Under the pieces are notes generated by a model, which worked only from the letters and a program-made list of their open reading frames with translations, was not told the origin of the DNA and did not search any database. Shown one piece after another: positions 1-10,970 of a stretch of 64,000 nucleotides of DNA (its first letter is position 1; every line of letters starts with the position of its first letter). The stretch comes from Plasmodium malariae. Lineage: Eukaryota > Apicomplexa > Aconoidasida > Haemosporida > Plasmodiidae. The stretch covers positions 310,001 to 374,000 of the forward strand of contig NC_041786.1 of the NCBI RefSeq assembly GCF_900090045.1, written 5' to 3'. The position numbers and the translations under genes were made by a program.

Positions 1-1812
1 AATTCACAATAATTATATACGTGATCTATGCTTTCCTATGAATTATAATTATATACTGTATACATGCAGCCATAATAGTATAATGGCATGGCAATTCTAT
101 GATAAGAAAGTTATATACTTAAAAAATATGAACAAGGGCAAATTCATCTATTATGATAAGAAGTTCTTGAATATACCAACAGATAAAAGAAAGAAACTAT
201 GTAAGCTTAATAAAATGGTTGAAGAAAAAAATAGTAATGCTATTGAAAATGATAAACAAAGTGCCAATTTAGATAATGATAAAAATCTACAAAATATAGA
301 AAACATAGGCAAAATAAATAAGAAGTTAACCTGTCATAGTATAAAAATATCAAATGATGGAAAATATGTAGCTCTATCTATACATAACAATATTTACTTA
401 TTAACATCGAAATATTTGAAAATTGTTTCTCTTATTTTAAATTCTCATTATGACTATTGCAATACTTTAACTTTTTATAATGAATATGATTTAATAACTG
501 CCGGAAATAATGGAGATATCAAATTTTGGAAATTCGAAAAAAACAAATATATTAATTTTAATACAATTAATTATCACTCATCCATAATTAATCATATTAT
601 TCTCTACAAGGATAAACATGTAACGACAAAAAAATATTCAAAAGAATGTACAATAAATTGAACGTTTTGTCTATGGGCATCATATATGGGAAGAGCACAC
701 TACACAGTTATGCTCTCTCTCTATTTCTCGTTTTTTGCACTGTGATGAGATGCAATAAGATACATTTTTTTTTTTTTTTCTTTTTTTTTTTTTCCCCTTT
801 GTGCTTCTTTCGCAATGTACCGCAAATAGTTTCATTCTTTAAAGAAACATATAAGAATGACACACACGTAGCATATCCATTTTTTCAATGATTGCACATG
901 ACTCACCCTCCCCCCTTCATCTTTCTTTATATTTATAGCTCTGTAGCTGCAGCGAAGACGGGCTTATAATCTTATATAATATTCAAGAAAGTGCACTAGT
1001 TAAAAAGATAATAGATATAAATAATACAAGATATAAACAAATTGCTCTGAATAGAAAATTTGACATCCTATTATGTTGTGGAAACAATAATATTTTTATG
1101 TATTATGATTTAATTAAAAATGATGTTAGTAAGAATTTTTATTATTCCCCATTTCACAATATCCTCTCTGTTGATATTGATGACAGGGGCAAGTTCTTCA
1201 TAACAGGTTCGAGTCCATCTTAGAAAAAGCAACACAAGCAATCATGATTTATGAGAAGTGAAAAATGAAACACATTTTTGTGTGCGTATGGGTGTATATA
1301 TACCTATACACGTATGTATATATATGCATATCCACATGCATATGCATATTTTTCCCCCTTAGGTTCTGACGATCACAAGTTGAGATTGTACGAATTTAAA
1401 AGCTGCACTTGCCTATACATAGGTATGATTAACAACGACGAATGAAGTGAATAACGAGTGGCCATTTCTCTCCCTTGTAGTCCCTTTTCCTCTTCTTTCA
1501 CACCCTTACATTTATCGATTTGCATTTCTTATCATCATTTCTCTCCAATAACAGGAAATGCCCATAACGATGTTATAAACAAATGCCTATTTACATATGA
1601 CAATCACTTTATCGTTTCGACTTCAAGAGATGAAAGTAAGAAAAAAAAAAATTAAATAAAACACTATATCTATAAAGAGAAGATGAAGTAAGGTAGTACG
1701 CCTTGTTAACATTAAATAATTAATTTTCCCTTGAAACGAAAAAATGATTTGTTCAAACTGCGCAGGTATAATATACTGGAAAGTGCCCCCCGAAATAAAG
1801 GAATTCGACTGA
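1..1812 (+). CDS. WD40-repeat protein, 3' part (5' end outside window), five exons visible
   Basis: The reading frame is open from base 2, upstream of the first ATG at 38, so the gene starts before the window. Proposed exons are <1..619, 939..1206, 1363..1422, 1555..1635 and 1766..1812; all junctions are GT..AG and phases match. The joined product shows WD40 signatures: an IRDLCF..LYTCS..SIMAW repeat at the start, then CSEDGLI.LYNI, ITGSDDHKLRLYEF, and a final STSRDESIIYWK blade strand before the stop at 1810-1812. WD40 propellers are protein-interaction scaffolds. The end (IIYWKVPPEI) loosely recalls MABP1/WDR62 and CFAP52-type proteins, but I cannot assign an orthologue. The acidic, Lys/Asn-rich stretch near residues 55-85 is a typical Plasmodium insertion between blades. 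Seen: repeats and exon phases. Inferred: identity beyond WD40. Confidence 0.8.
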
Positions 1813-2381
1813 GAAAGACTTCACAAGAAATATTCAAAAAATTAATAGTGATAGTTTCAGAAATGCATATGCATAGTGCACACATAAAAAAAAAAAAAAT
1901 AATAATAAAAAATAAAATAAAATAATAAAATAAAATAAAAAAAAATAAAATAAAATAATAAAAAATAAAATAAAATAATAAAATTAATATACAAAAAGGG
2001 TACAACTTCAAGTATGTATGAAAATTGTGTAACTTTTTTTTTTTTTTTTTTTTTTTATTCCATGTACATGCAAATTACTCAAAAAAAATAACCAAATGGT
2101 GGAAATACGCATAAACGCGTACATATATATATATATGTATATACATACATGTATGTATATATTTATGCGTGTAACATATACATGAGCGTATTATATGTGC
2201 ACACACATATGACGTCCAAAGCAGAACCGTTTTAGCGGAAAAGAAGGGGGCTCGTATGCACGCAGACATAAAGACATACAAACGTACAGATGTAAAAACG
2301 CATTTAAATTATTCAGAAAAACACCAAATAAAAATAAAAATAAAATTCCTTTGCTCAAGCTTGAATACATAAAACGCATTC
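1813..2381. other. Intergenic spacer between convergent genes
   Basis: Holds the two 3' flanks of the WD40 gene and the PH-like gene. An A-rich block with AAATAAAATAATAAA-type units lies at about 1887-1985 and a poly(T) run at about 2033-2056. No coding stretch is convincing on either strand. Confidence 0.6.
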
Positions 2382-4083
2382 CTAATTTAAGCGCGTAAAA
2401 AGAATCTCGTCAAATTTTGAGGTGAACCAAACTTCAGGTCCACATATATCTAACGCTATTTGACAAAAAAGGAAAAAGGAATTAATTTTTGTATTTTTAA
2501 AATCATATTTATCAAAATAAAGCATATTACTTTTTTTAAACATGCCCTTCACTTTTTCTATCTCAATGTTAACGTTTTTTGTTTTTATGCTCCGTATAAC
2601 GGATAAAAAGAAATATTTAAAACCTTGAATAGTATATCGCACATCTTCTTTTTCATCTTTAAGTATAACATCATTTTGGTGGATATTTTTAAGACTACCT
2701 TGTAATTTTTCCTTTGTTATGTCGTCATAATTTCCTTCAGAAGTTAAAAAAGAATTATCTTTTAATTCTTGTTTAGCATCCCTTTTTACATTTAAGTCGT
2801 TAGTTTTTTTAAGCATATTATCTTTACCTGCTAGTAAATTTTTTAATTTTCCTAATGCTGATATATTTTTTATTCGCATTAATATTTCATCATCCGTTAT
2901 AAATAAGAAGCTATAGTCTCTATATAAAGTCCTTAAGACAACATAATTCATTCTATTTTCATAATCTTGAACTTTTTTTTCAAAAATACGTAATTCTGGC
3001 GTACAGCTATTCCCTATATTTATTTGTGTTATTTCATCATATAATAATATTTTCCTTGACCAATTTCCTATTATGGTCATATAATATGAATTAAAAGATA
3101 CCTTCCTTTTTTTTATATTTCCATTTCTCGAAACTTTTAATACTAAAAAGCCTTTCATCATAGTTTTAATTGCAATTATATAATTTCTAAACAAGTCATA
3201 CTGTCCAGTCGTATATAATAGAGACAATCTAACTCTAAGGGGCTCACTTATATTCATATAAGACTTTATAATTTTTGAAACAAACTGTACATCATCATTT
3301 TGGTCCGAAATGTTCATCAAAAAATCACATGTTTTCTATCAAGAATTCATAAAATTAGAGAAAATTTATGTACATATTTTTAAGAAAAAAAAGCTTCATG
3401 GGAAAGACCACCAGAGAATTCCTTATCCACGGGTAAAGCAGCCTTCCCATTTATACAGCATGAGCAACGCGTGTGCAGATATATACATACATATATATAT
3501 GTACAATACGTGTGTGTGCACTAATGCTTCTTTCCTTTCGTACCTCCTTTTTCTTTTCCTTGCTCAAAAAGAAGGGCAATTTTTTAGATAAGTTATCTTC
3601 TATTTCTACGGAAGTGAAACAACAAATGCGTATGCATAAATATTCGTATGTATAAATACGCATATGCATTAATACTCATAAGTATTAATACTCATATACA
3701 TTAATACTCATATGCATTAACACGCATATGCATTAATGCACACATTCAGTAATACCCACATGTGCATAATAAACATAAGTGCATTCATACATAATGAACC
3801 ACTCAAATGAAAAAAAGTAATGCCTATTTTTTGAATACCATTTTTCGCTTTTACTCCTCTGTTACTTGTCTTAAACTCTTGGTCTATTTTTCCATATGCT
3901 CTAAAAAAAAAAAAAAATGTTGTATACTTACTGCTGTTTGCATATTTCAAGATGGCATATATCAATAATGTATTTAATTCGTTTTGATGAGCTACTAAAA
4001 AGCGGAGAAAAGATATTATATTGTGTTGTAATAAGTATGCATCGTCTTCATATATTCGCTCATTTTTTTCTTTTTTTTTTTTC
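2382..4083 (-). CDS. PH-like-domain protein, conserved hypothetical, at least four exons
   Basis: Proposed exons on the minus strand are 4083..3932, 3898..3839, 3605..3544 and 3335..2382 (stop at 2382-2384). Phases join cleanly across all three introns, giving about 407 residues; the first exon and start codon are unresolved, though an ATG at 4165 is a candidate. The N-terminal part is helical (EDDAYLLQHNIISFLRFLVA). The last exon carries a block of about 100 residues whose pattern of short beta strands followed by a helix (KGFLVLKVSRNGNIKKRKVSF ... YYMTIIGNW ... YSFLFITDDEILMRI) resembles a pleckstrin-homology fold. Such folds bind phosphoinositides or proteins; here that is inference. A Lys/Asp/Glu-rich linker separates it from a C-terminal segment. 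The neighbour on the left is convergent. Confidence 0.6.
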
Positions 4084-4164
4084 CTATGTTTTCATTTATT
4101 TCAATTTACTCAAATACTACTTCATTACAGTTCTGCCTTTCGTTCAATTTTTTATGGAAACTCA

Positions 4165-4196
4165 TTTTGTTACTTCAATATTTGATAGTTTTGGCG

Positions 4197-4230
<34 letters not shown>

Positions 4231-4392
4231 AAGGAAGAGGAGAAGAAGAAAAAGAAGCAGAGTTAAAAAAAAAAAATAAATTTATCAGTAGAAAGTATTT
4301 TAAAAAATTACTTAAATTTTAACTGTATATAATTTGGGAAAAAAAATTCATACGATATTTGCGCGATTACGGGGGAAAGCAGTTCTACATGT

Positions 4393-4425
<33 letters not shown>

Positions 4426-5106
4426 GATATATAGATATAGATATATAGATATATAGATATATAGATATATAGATATATAGATATAGATATAAATATGGAT
4501 ATATACTTATACATAAACATTTAATACTACAATTAGAGATGTTTCCTTTTTATTCTCTCGAACTGCACAAAGAAAAAATTGTTCTGTTTTTTGAACGTTG
4601 TTCTATGTGTATTCTTTAATTTTTTATTTTTAACACTTGCTCTAAATTGAATAAATGGACTTAAAAAAAAAAAAAAAAATGAATAAAAAAAATAGAAAAG
4701 TAAACAGAAAAAAACAGAACAGAACAAAATAAAATAAAACAGAACAAAATAAAATAAAACAGAACAAAATAAAATAAAACAGAACAAAATAAAATAAAAC
4801 AGAACAAAATAAAATAAAACAGAACAAAATAAAATAAAACAGAACAAAATAAAACAAATAAAAAAAACAAAATAAAACAAAACAAAACAAAATAGAAGTT
4901 CCTACAACATACATAGCATAATTATAAAATTCCGCTAGACACAGGAAAACGGAGCATTTTTATATTTTTGTCATTATTATTAATGCGCTTTCATGTTTCC
5001 TTTTTTGCTTGTGCTATTCCCAAGCATTTAATATCACCCGCGAAATTTAATAGAAAAAGACAGCTTATTTAAAAAATTTGCAGTAAGAAAACGAAAAAAA
5101 AAAAAA
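4165..5106. other. Intergenic, simple repeats
   Basis: Contains a poly(A) run at about 4198-4228, a TA/TATAGA array at about 4402-4490, and a 20-bp tandem array at about 4719-4853. I see no supported coding sequence here. Confidence 0.6.
4719..4853. repeat. 20-bp tandem repeat (unit CAGAACAAAATAAAATAAAA)
   Basis: Six to seven near-perfect copies of a 20-bp A-rich unit follow one another. Only A and occasional C/G are present on the plus strand, giving a strongly purine-skewed tract. Reading frames through it (Phe/Cys/Leu repeats on the minus strand) are repeat artefacts. Confidence 0.9.
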
Positions 5107-5634
5107 ATGAACACAAAAGAGAACACAAAAATGAATACGAAAACGGCCGTATTTGCAAATTTATTTAGACACTAAAATGTATTTTTTATTTTCTCCTTCA
5201 TGTACATATGTGTTGAAGAGGGGAAAAGTACACCTATAAAACATGAAACAGAGTCAAATACCTTCAATTATAACATCATCCCACGTAACAAAGAGCCGCT
5301 AATAAAATGCATGCAGTATATACACATGTATATCATATATATATACATACATATATTTGTACGTTTATACATTTATATATGTACATTGCATGCATTATAT
5401 TCGTTCTGAATGTTTTTGAGGACTCTCGTTTTTCGCAACTGCCATTTGTTAAAAACGAGCAGGTAAAGAAGGAACAGGTAGAAAATAAAAAAAATAAATA
5501 TTTATTTATATATGTATGTATATATATATATATATATATTTATCTATGTATAAATTTTTGTTTAACGTAAATTTTCATTTACTTCCACTGAAAGGATTTT
5601 TTGCTCATCGCGAATTCAATAAAACAATATTTTT

Positions 5635-5666
<32 letters not shown>

Positions 5667-5725
5667 GCGCAATCAAAGGATGCCATATGAATAAAATGGA
5701 GAATTATTTAATACCTTTTTATTAA
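5107..5725 (+). CDS. Possible small spliced gene, unrecognised
   Basis: Several short stretches look like exons of one small gene. They are an ATG at 5107 with a Lys/Thr/Asn-rich start (MNTKENTKMNTKTA); a block at about 5211-5311 encoding KSTPIKHETESNTFNYN and IIPRNKEPLIKC, followed by a GTATAT donor; a block at about 5428-5461 ending at a GTAAAG donor; and a terminal stretch after a poly(T)-AG acceptor at about 5679, ending at the TAA at 5723-5725. Amino-acid composition and the donor/acceptor signals support coding, but two frames remain open in the middle exon and I cannot fix the chain. No family is recognised. Confidence 0.3.
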
Positions 5726-5997
5726 AAATTGAGCAATCGAAAAAAAAATAAAGTAATTTAAAATGTAAAAAGTTGAAGTAATATAAAACATCGTAAATGA
5801 AATAATAGGTGTTACATAAAAAAATATACCAGGAAAATTATATTGTTCTTCCCCTTCTATATGTGTAATATATATTTTGCAAAGAATTAAGCGTTACATT
5901 TTGTCGTTGTATATATATGTGTATGGAACTGAATATGCACATGTACATGTGATGAACATGCGTGTAAATGGGGACATGTAGTATGGTTACATATAGG

Positions 5998-6125
5998 TAT
6001 ACATATGTACATGTATACCCACATATGTACATGTATACCCACATATGTACATGTATACCCACATATGTACATGTATACCCACATATGTACACGTATACTC
6101 ACGTATGTACACGTATACTCACATA
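5998..6125. repeat. 20-bp tandem repeat (unit ACATATGTACATGTATACCC)
   Basis: About six copies, the last two diverged (CACGTATACTC). It lies immediately downstream of the stop codon of the TBC gene, so it is probably transcribed as 3' UTR on the minus strand. The unit contains the palindromes ATATGTACAT-like and TGTACA, so long runs could form hairpins. Confidence 0.9.
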
Positions 6126-6142
6126 TGCACACGCAGAAGGTG

Positions 6143-7389
6143 CTAAGAGAAATGCTTGGGAGATGATTGGAACGCGTTTTTTAAAACAAAGGCCTTGGAT
6201 AAAATAGATTCGATATCTTGAATTTTCCAATCATGAGTTGGAAAGCGTTGCATAAATAATAGCATTTGTTGAAAGTCCATTTTCTTTAAATATTGAGACC
6301 AATGTACTAAAAAAACAGCACAAATGTATGGATGAAAATCGGTAAATATATCACAGATATCACTAATATATGTATCTAATAATCTTACAGATATATTAAT
6401 TGGGAATTCTCTTAATAAAAGACAATTTACCCATCTAAAGGAAAATTGAATAAAATCTATATTGTTATCATATATATGATTAAATAATGAATTATCAATT
6501 CGTTTAACTATTTCTTTAACTTTGATTATAGCTCTTTGTATTCCTGGTTGACCAAATGTATAATTATCTTGTATTTGTTCTAATAATTTCGAAAGACAAA
6601 AATATAAATCTGACTCTACATTTTTTAATTCTTGTTCACCTATATTATCAATATCATTGGAATTAATTTCTTCTTTTAAAATAATTGGTCGTAAAAATAC
6701 TATTAAAAATGGTGTTATTAAATCATTTATTCCTTGTACATATCCACAAGCTGGATGTCGAACAGAATAAATAAATAATACATGTTCACTTAACTGCTGT
6801 ATTTTTTTATTATTAAATATATTATAACATGATTTCGTTCGAGGTATATCAACCTTTATCTGCCGTAATATCTTCAATTCATCTTCAGACAATCGATTCT
6901 TGATATAATATTGTTTTTTTAAATTTTCATATTCATCTCTTTTTTTCTTTAGCACTTTTTCTGTATCTTCTCGATTTAGTGGTAAGTAGCCTAATGCTAA
7001 TTTCCAGCACTCCTCTCTTACATTAAACGACATTTCGTCTGATATCCCACCCCATAATATATTTTTTAGTTCATCTGCATTGGACAAATTGGGAAAAAAA
7101 GGGAAGTTATTAACGAATTGCCTATGCGATGAGGCGCACGTGCATGTACACATGGGTACAATACGCATATGTACGTCTGTATGTACGTATGTACGTCTGT
7201 ATGTACGTATGTACGTCTGTATGTACGTATGTACGTTTGTATGTACATATGTACGTTTGTATGTATGTATATGTGTGTATATAGGATTATAAATAAATAT
7301 ATGTGCTCTTTGAGCAGACAATGACCTAGCGTTAGCTGGAAATTAACGTATACACCCTTCACAACGATCATATATGATCTTTTTCTCAT
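6143..7389 (-). CDS. TBC-domain Rab GTPase-activating protein, TBC1D22/Gyp1-like
   Basis: The main exon is 7074..6143 (309 residues plus stop TAG at 6143-6145). It holds an almost complete TBC domain. It begins with ELKNILWGGISDE and REECWKLALGYLP, followed by the catalytic IxxDxxR motif (IKVDIPRTK) with its arginine finger. The glutamine-finger motif YVQGINDL follows, then QDNYTFGQPGIQ, FRWVNCLLLREFP, RLLDTYISD and a C-terminal AFVLKNAFQSSPKHF. This order matches TBC1D22 and yeast Gyp1, dual-finger GAPs that switch off Rab GTPases on Golgi/trafficking membranes. Both catalytic fingers are intact, so activity is expected. A pyrimidine-rich CAG acceptor at 7075-7077 implies an upstream exon; a short one at 7389..7356 (start MRKRSYMI) fits in phase, but the real 5' end could be longer. 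The intron contains a GTATGTAC microsatellite. Confidence 0.88.
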
Positions 7390-8164
7390 TAATCGCTTGA
7401 TATCAAATGAACAATAAATGAGGCATAAATGTTCTATGAACTTTAAATATAAAAAATCTGGGTAGCATCCTAAATCATGGACTTGTTGAACACACGCATT
7501 ATAAACATGGGCATATACGTATAAGTCCACATATACACAAATAAATCTATTTGTACATACGAACATTGCATGCACATACATATTCGTGAAACCTCCTAAG
7601 ATAGATTAACGTGTATGTACAAATTCATGCTAATTAAAGAGTCAGACAAACTACATACACATAAATTAGATTGCCATTCTCTGAGTGTCTTTAGAGAATA
7701 TAAATACTCAAATGGAGTGATGGAATTTTGCACATATCGAACTCGTTGAAAAGGATTTTTATTCCTTTTTATAATCTATAACTTTTACTTATAGGGCAAA
7801 TAAAACTGTATATTTATTTATTTATTTTATTTTATCTTTTATTTTTATCTTTTATTTTTATCTTTTATTTTTATCTTTTATTTTTATCTTTTATTTTTAT
7901 CTTTTATTTTTATCTTTTATATATATCTTTTATATATATCTTTTATATTTATTTTTATTTTGTGCTGCGGGGGGATGGAAAAAAAATATACGGATTTCTC
8001 CTACTACCCCTTAGTGATACATGTGTACAAATTGGTATTTATAAATATATATATGTGTGTGTACTCATGTGTATATATGTCTGTAAATACATGTACATAT
8101 ACACCTCTTCGAAATATGTTACTTGTTATGCAATAATGTACGCGCATATATTGACATACGGATA

Positions 8165-8196
<32 letters not shown>

Positions 8197-8220
8197 CTTT
8201 AACTTTATCTTGTCGTGTTT
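7390..8220. other. Intergenic with 13-bp T-rich repeat
   Basis: A tandem TTTTATTTTTATC array of about nine copies spans about 7828-7935 and degenerates into TATATATC units. A short ATG-initiated frame at 7974 on the plus strand (MEKKYTDFSYYP) precedes a possible donor, but no partner exon is evident. Otherwise AT-rich. Confidence 0.5.
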
Positions 8221-8873
8221 TTATTTTTCCCTACTTATATCTATAATCGGACTGTTCAGAATAGAATAAAGTTTCTTCATCCTATGTGAGATATTTTTTT
8301 TATTTTCCGTTTGATCTTTTTCGTCCCCATCTTTTATTTCTAGTTTCATTTTGCAATTTTTTTTTTTTTTTTTAAACAACAAAAACTGGAAGAATCAACA
8401 CATAGAGAAAATAAAATTTTTCTTATATGGGTATATGAAAGTATCCTATTTTTATTATTCATTTTAAGGTTTTTTTAGGGATAGATATTCACTCTCATCG
8501 TTTATTTTGTATTTTATTATTACTCTTCCTATTTCTGTTATTGCTACTTTATTAGTATTACTACTATTGCTGCCATTATTACTGCTACTATTACAGCTAT
8601 TACTATTGCTATTATTATTATTATTATTTTTATTTTTATTATTATTATTATTATTATTGTTTTTTTTTTTTTTTTTTTTTTTTTTATCTATTTCTTGTAT
8701 ATTTTTTTTAACATTACATACTGCTTACTGTAAGCTTTTCGTTATATACTACTCCACTACGTGCCCCTGACATTCGTCAAAATTTTATTTTTTTCAGAAT
8801 GCTGTTCCAGTAAAAAGAGTTCCGATATATTTCCCTTTTTTTTATTCTCATTTATATTCATTTTCGTTTGCAT
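8221..8873 (-). CDS. Small two-exon gene, 88-residue lysine/asparagine-rich protein, unrecognised
   Basis: Exon 1 is 8873..8772: an ATG followed by 34 codons (MQTKMNINENKKKG then ISELFLLEQHSEKNKILTN) ending in phase 0 at AAT|GTCAGG. Exon 2 is 8385..8221: after a clean TTCTTCCAG acceptor it reads in phase 0 through a Lys run, then MKLEIKDGDEKDQ and MKKLYSILNSPIIDIS, to TAA at 8221-8223. Together they give 88 residues. The balanced, hydrophilic composition differs sharply from surrounding low-complexity DNA, and no other frame is open. The 386-bp intron carries an AAT trinucleotide run. A second donor in exon 1 (AC|GTAGTG) is possible. I recognise no family; function unknown. Confidence 0.5.
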
Positions 8874-8938
8874 TTTTATTTTATATTATTTTATTCAATT
8901 TTTCTTTCAAATGTTTGTTACTTGTAATTTGAAAAAGG

Positions 8939-9262
8939 AAGAATGTGAGATTGTAAAGATGTGAGATTGTAAAGATGTGAGATTGTAAAGATGTGAGATT
9001 GTAAAGATGTGAGATTGTAAAGATGTGAGATTGTAAAGATGTGAGATTGTAAAGATGTGAGATTGTAAAGATGTGAGATTGTAAAGATGTGAGATTGTAA
9101 AGATGTGAGATTGTAAAGATGTGAGATTGTAAAGATGTGAGAATGTAAAGATGTGAGATTGTAAAGATGTGAGATTGTAAAGATGTGAAAATGTAAAGAT
9201 GTGAAAATGTAAAGATGCGAGAATGTAAAGATGCGAGAATGTAAAGATGCGAAAATGTAAAT
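8939..9262. repeat. 16-bp minisatellite (unit GATTGTAAAGATGTGA)
   Basis: About 20 tandem copies. The left copies are essentially identical, while copies from about 9140 onwards diverge stepwise (GAATGTAAAGATGTGA, then AAATGTAAAGATGCGA). The array starts about 65 bases upstream of the start codon of the small minus-strand gene at 8221-8873 and so lies in its promoter/5' region. Confidence 0.95.
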
Positions 9263-9356
9263 TGTACGGAAGTAAAAATGTACGGAATTAAATATCATCT
9301 TTTAATAGCTCTAAAAACCAAAACACGTCAAAAATTTTCCCAATTTTAAAAAAAAA

Positions 9357-9863
9357 TTAATATGGGTAAATATACTCCCAATGCGCAGGAAGAAGTTTAA
9401 AGAGAAAGCTAGGTGTAACGCTGAAAAAAAATTTCAAAGGGACGTGTTTGTTACGTTTGTGTGTACGCATATATGTATGTATGCATGTATGTGTGCACGT
9501 ATGTATGTACGTATGTATGTACGTATGTGTGCACGTATATATACATGTATATATATACATATATGTGCATGCGTATGCGCGTTTATTAGTATACTACTAG
9601 TCGCCCCAAACCTTGTAATAAGACATCCATTATATTTTCCCATTTGTAATATACAACTTAACAGCAAGATGCCAAACGAAGAATAACAAAAACAAGGTTG
9701 ACAGGCATTTTATTTTCAAAAAATATATTACCTTCTGCTTTAAGATGCTATTATTAGTATAACAGTAATACTCGTATTTATAACACAATTTTGCGTATTG
9801 AACCGTTATATATGTGTTTTTAGAAAAGTGCTTCATTAACGGTACGAAACACTCTATACACAT
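9357..9863 (-). CDS. Weak candidate for a small spliced gene
   Basis: Two or three stretches have coding-like composition. One is an ATG-initiated block at 9863-9732 (MCIECFVPLMKHFSKN, ending KQK at a GTAATA donor). Another is a short block near 9667-9620 after a TTAAG acceptor. The third is a terminal block after TTTTTTTTCAG near 9420 ending in AHWEYIYPY and TAA at 9357-9359. Phases do not join all three uniquely: the first could end in the second, or the second could begin its own 31-residue product with the third. The intervening DNA is a GTATGTAC microsatellite typical of Plasmodium introns. No family is recognised. Confidence 0.25.
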
Positions 9864-10312
9864 TTAAAGAGCATTATATGATATGTATAATAAATGTCCC
9901 ACATGATATACGTATATTAATATATCTGTAAAATAAGATGGCAAAATAGTAAAAAGGCAAAATGGTTTAACAAAATATCACGTAAAGCACTTTTATGTAG
10001 GATAAATTTACAAAAAATAAAAAAATAAAATACCCACATTATGAAATATTATACATGTAAGAAAAACGTAAAATTATATTTGAAAATAAACGTTTTGTGT
10101 AAAACGATGTTGGAAAAAAATTATTAGTAATTTTTGTTTTTATTTAGAATTTATAAAAGCGAGACTGTATGTTTTCCATTTATACACGATGATTCATAAT
10201 AATATTACATTTAAACTACATATCGAATTGTATGTAGTATTATACGAAAACAGTGTAATATTATTATGGTAACGTTTTTATATATTACATATATTAGTGT
10301 AAATACAGATGG

Positions 10313-10348
<36 letters not shown>

Positions 10349-10412
10349 CTATCTCATTTTAATTAAAGCATAATTTCCCTATAAATAGAAAAGATATGTG
10401 CGACCTATATAT
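9864..10412. other. Intergenic, nothing recognised
   Basis: AT-rich sequence with a poly(A) run at about 10312-10346. I see no coding or RNA signal. Confidence 0.5.
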
Positions 10413-10622
10413 ATGTCGCATGGCATCCTACTTAAATTTTATAAAATAACAGAATGTGAATTACCATTCGTTAAAGTAATTGATACCATTTTTATTATCC
10501 CTACTAAGTTATTTTCATTTTACTTTGTTTCCCTTAAGTCGCTATTTGCATACATTTTATTTGCATTATTTTATGACTTCTACATTATTAGTCATAAAAC
10601 CAAAAAAAAAAAAAAAAAATAA
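10413..10622 (+). CDS. Possible 69-residue membrane protein, single exon
   Basis: ATG at 10413 opens a frame of 69 codons ending at TAA (10620-10622). The start is hydrophilic (MSHGILLKFYKITECELPFV). It is followed by two hydrophobic stretches (around LFSFYFV and LFAYILFALFYDFYI) and a lysine tail encoded by an A run. The lysine tail makes the end uncertain, because it may simply be a poly(A) tract. Composition is less repetitive than the surroundings, which is why I list it; it could equally be chance. No family is recognised. Confidence 0.25.
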   Translation: MSHGILLKFYKITECELPFVKVIDTIFIIPTKLFSFYFVSLKSLFAYILFALFYDFYIISHKTKKKKKK

Positions 10623-10939
10623 TAAATAAAAAAAATAATGAAGTATAATAAAAGTATAACTAAAAAATGACAAAAAACAATGAACAATAGAATAATAATT
10701 ATGAAATAACAATTCTCTAACAATCCTTGTTGAAAAATTTATTAAATTTTAGTATATCATATGCTTAAAAGTATTTGATTTAAAAAAATTTACTTTGACG
10801 TATAGTTCAACATTATACTCAGACAGGAAATAAGAGGCAAACTTTTCCACCTCTCTGTGTTATTTATTCCTTTCCCATTTTTCGTAAAGCTTATTAGGAG
10901 CTATACTATACATACCTATATATGTATAAACACATATAT

Positions 10940-10970
<31 letters not shown>

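Noticed and set aside
1206..1216. tRNA-like T-loop GGTTCGAGTCC
   Set aside because: It spans the donor end of a WD40 exon; no acceptor stem, D-arm or anticodon arm can be built around it.
3400..3450. Possible extra exon (AALPVDKEFSGG) in the PH-like gene
   Set aside because: Direct splicing of 3544 to 3335 is already in phase and gives a normal 208-bp intron; no in-phase donor of sensible size follows the block.
4642..4914. Long Phe/Cys/Leu open frames on the minus strand
   Set aside because: Direct translation of the 20-bp A-rich tandem repeat; composition is purely repetitive.
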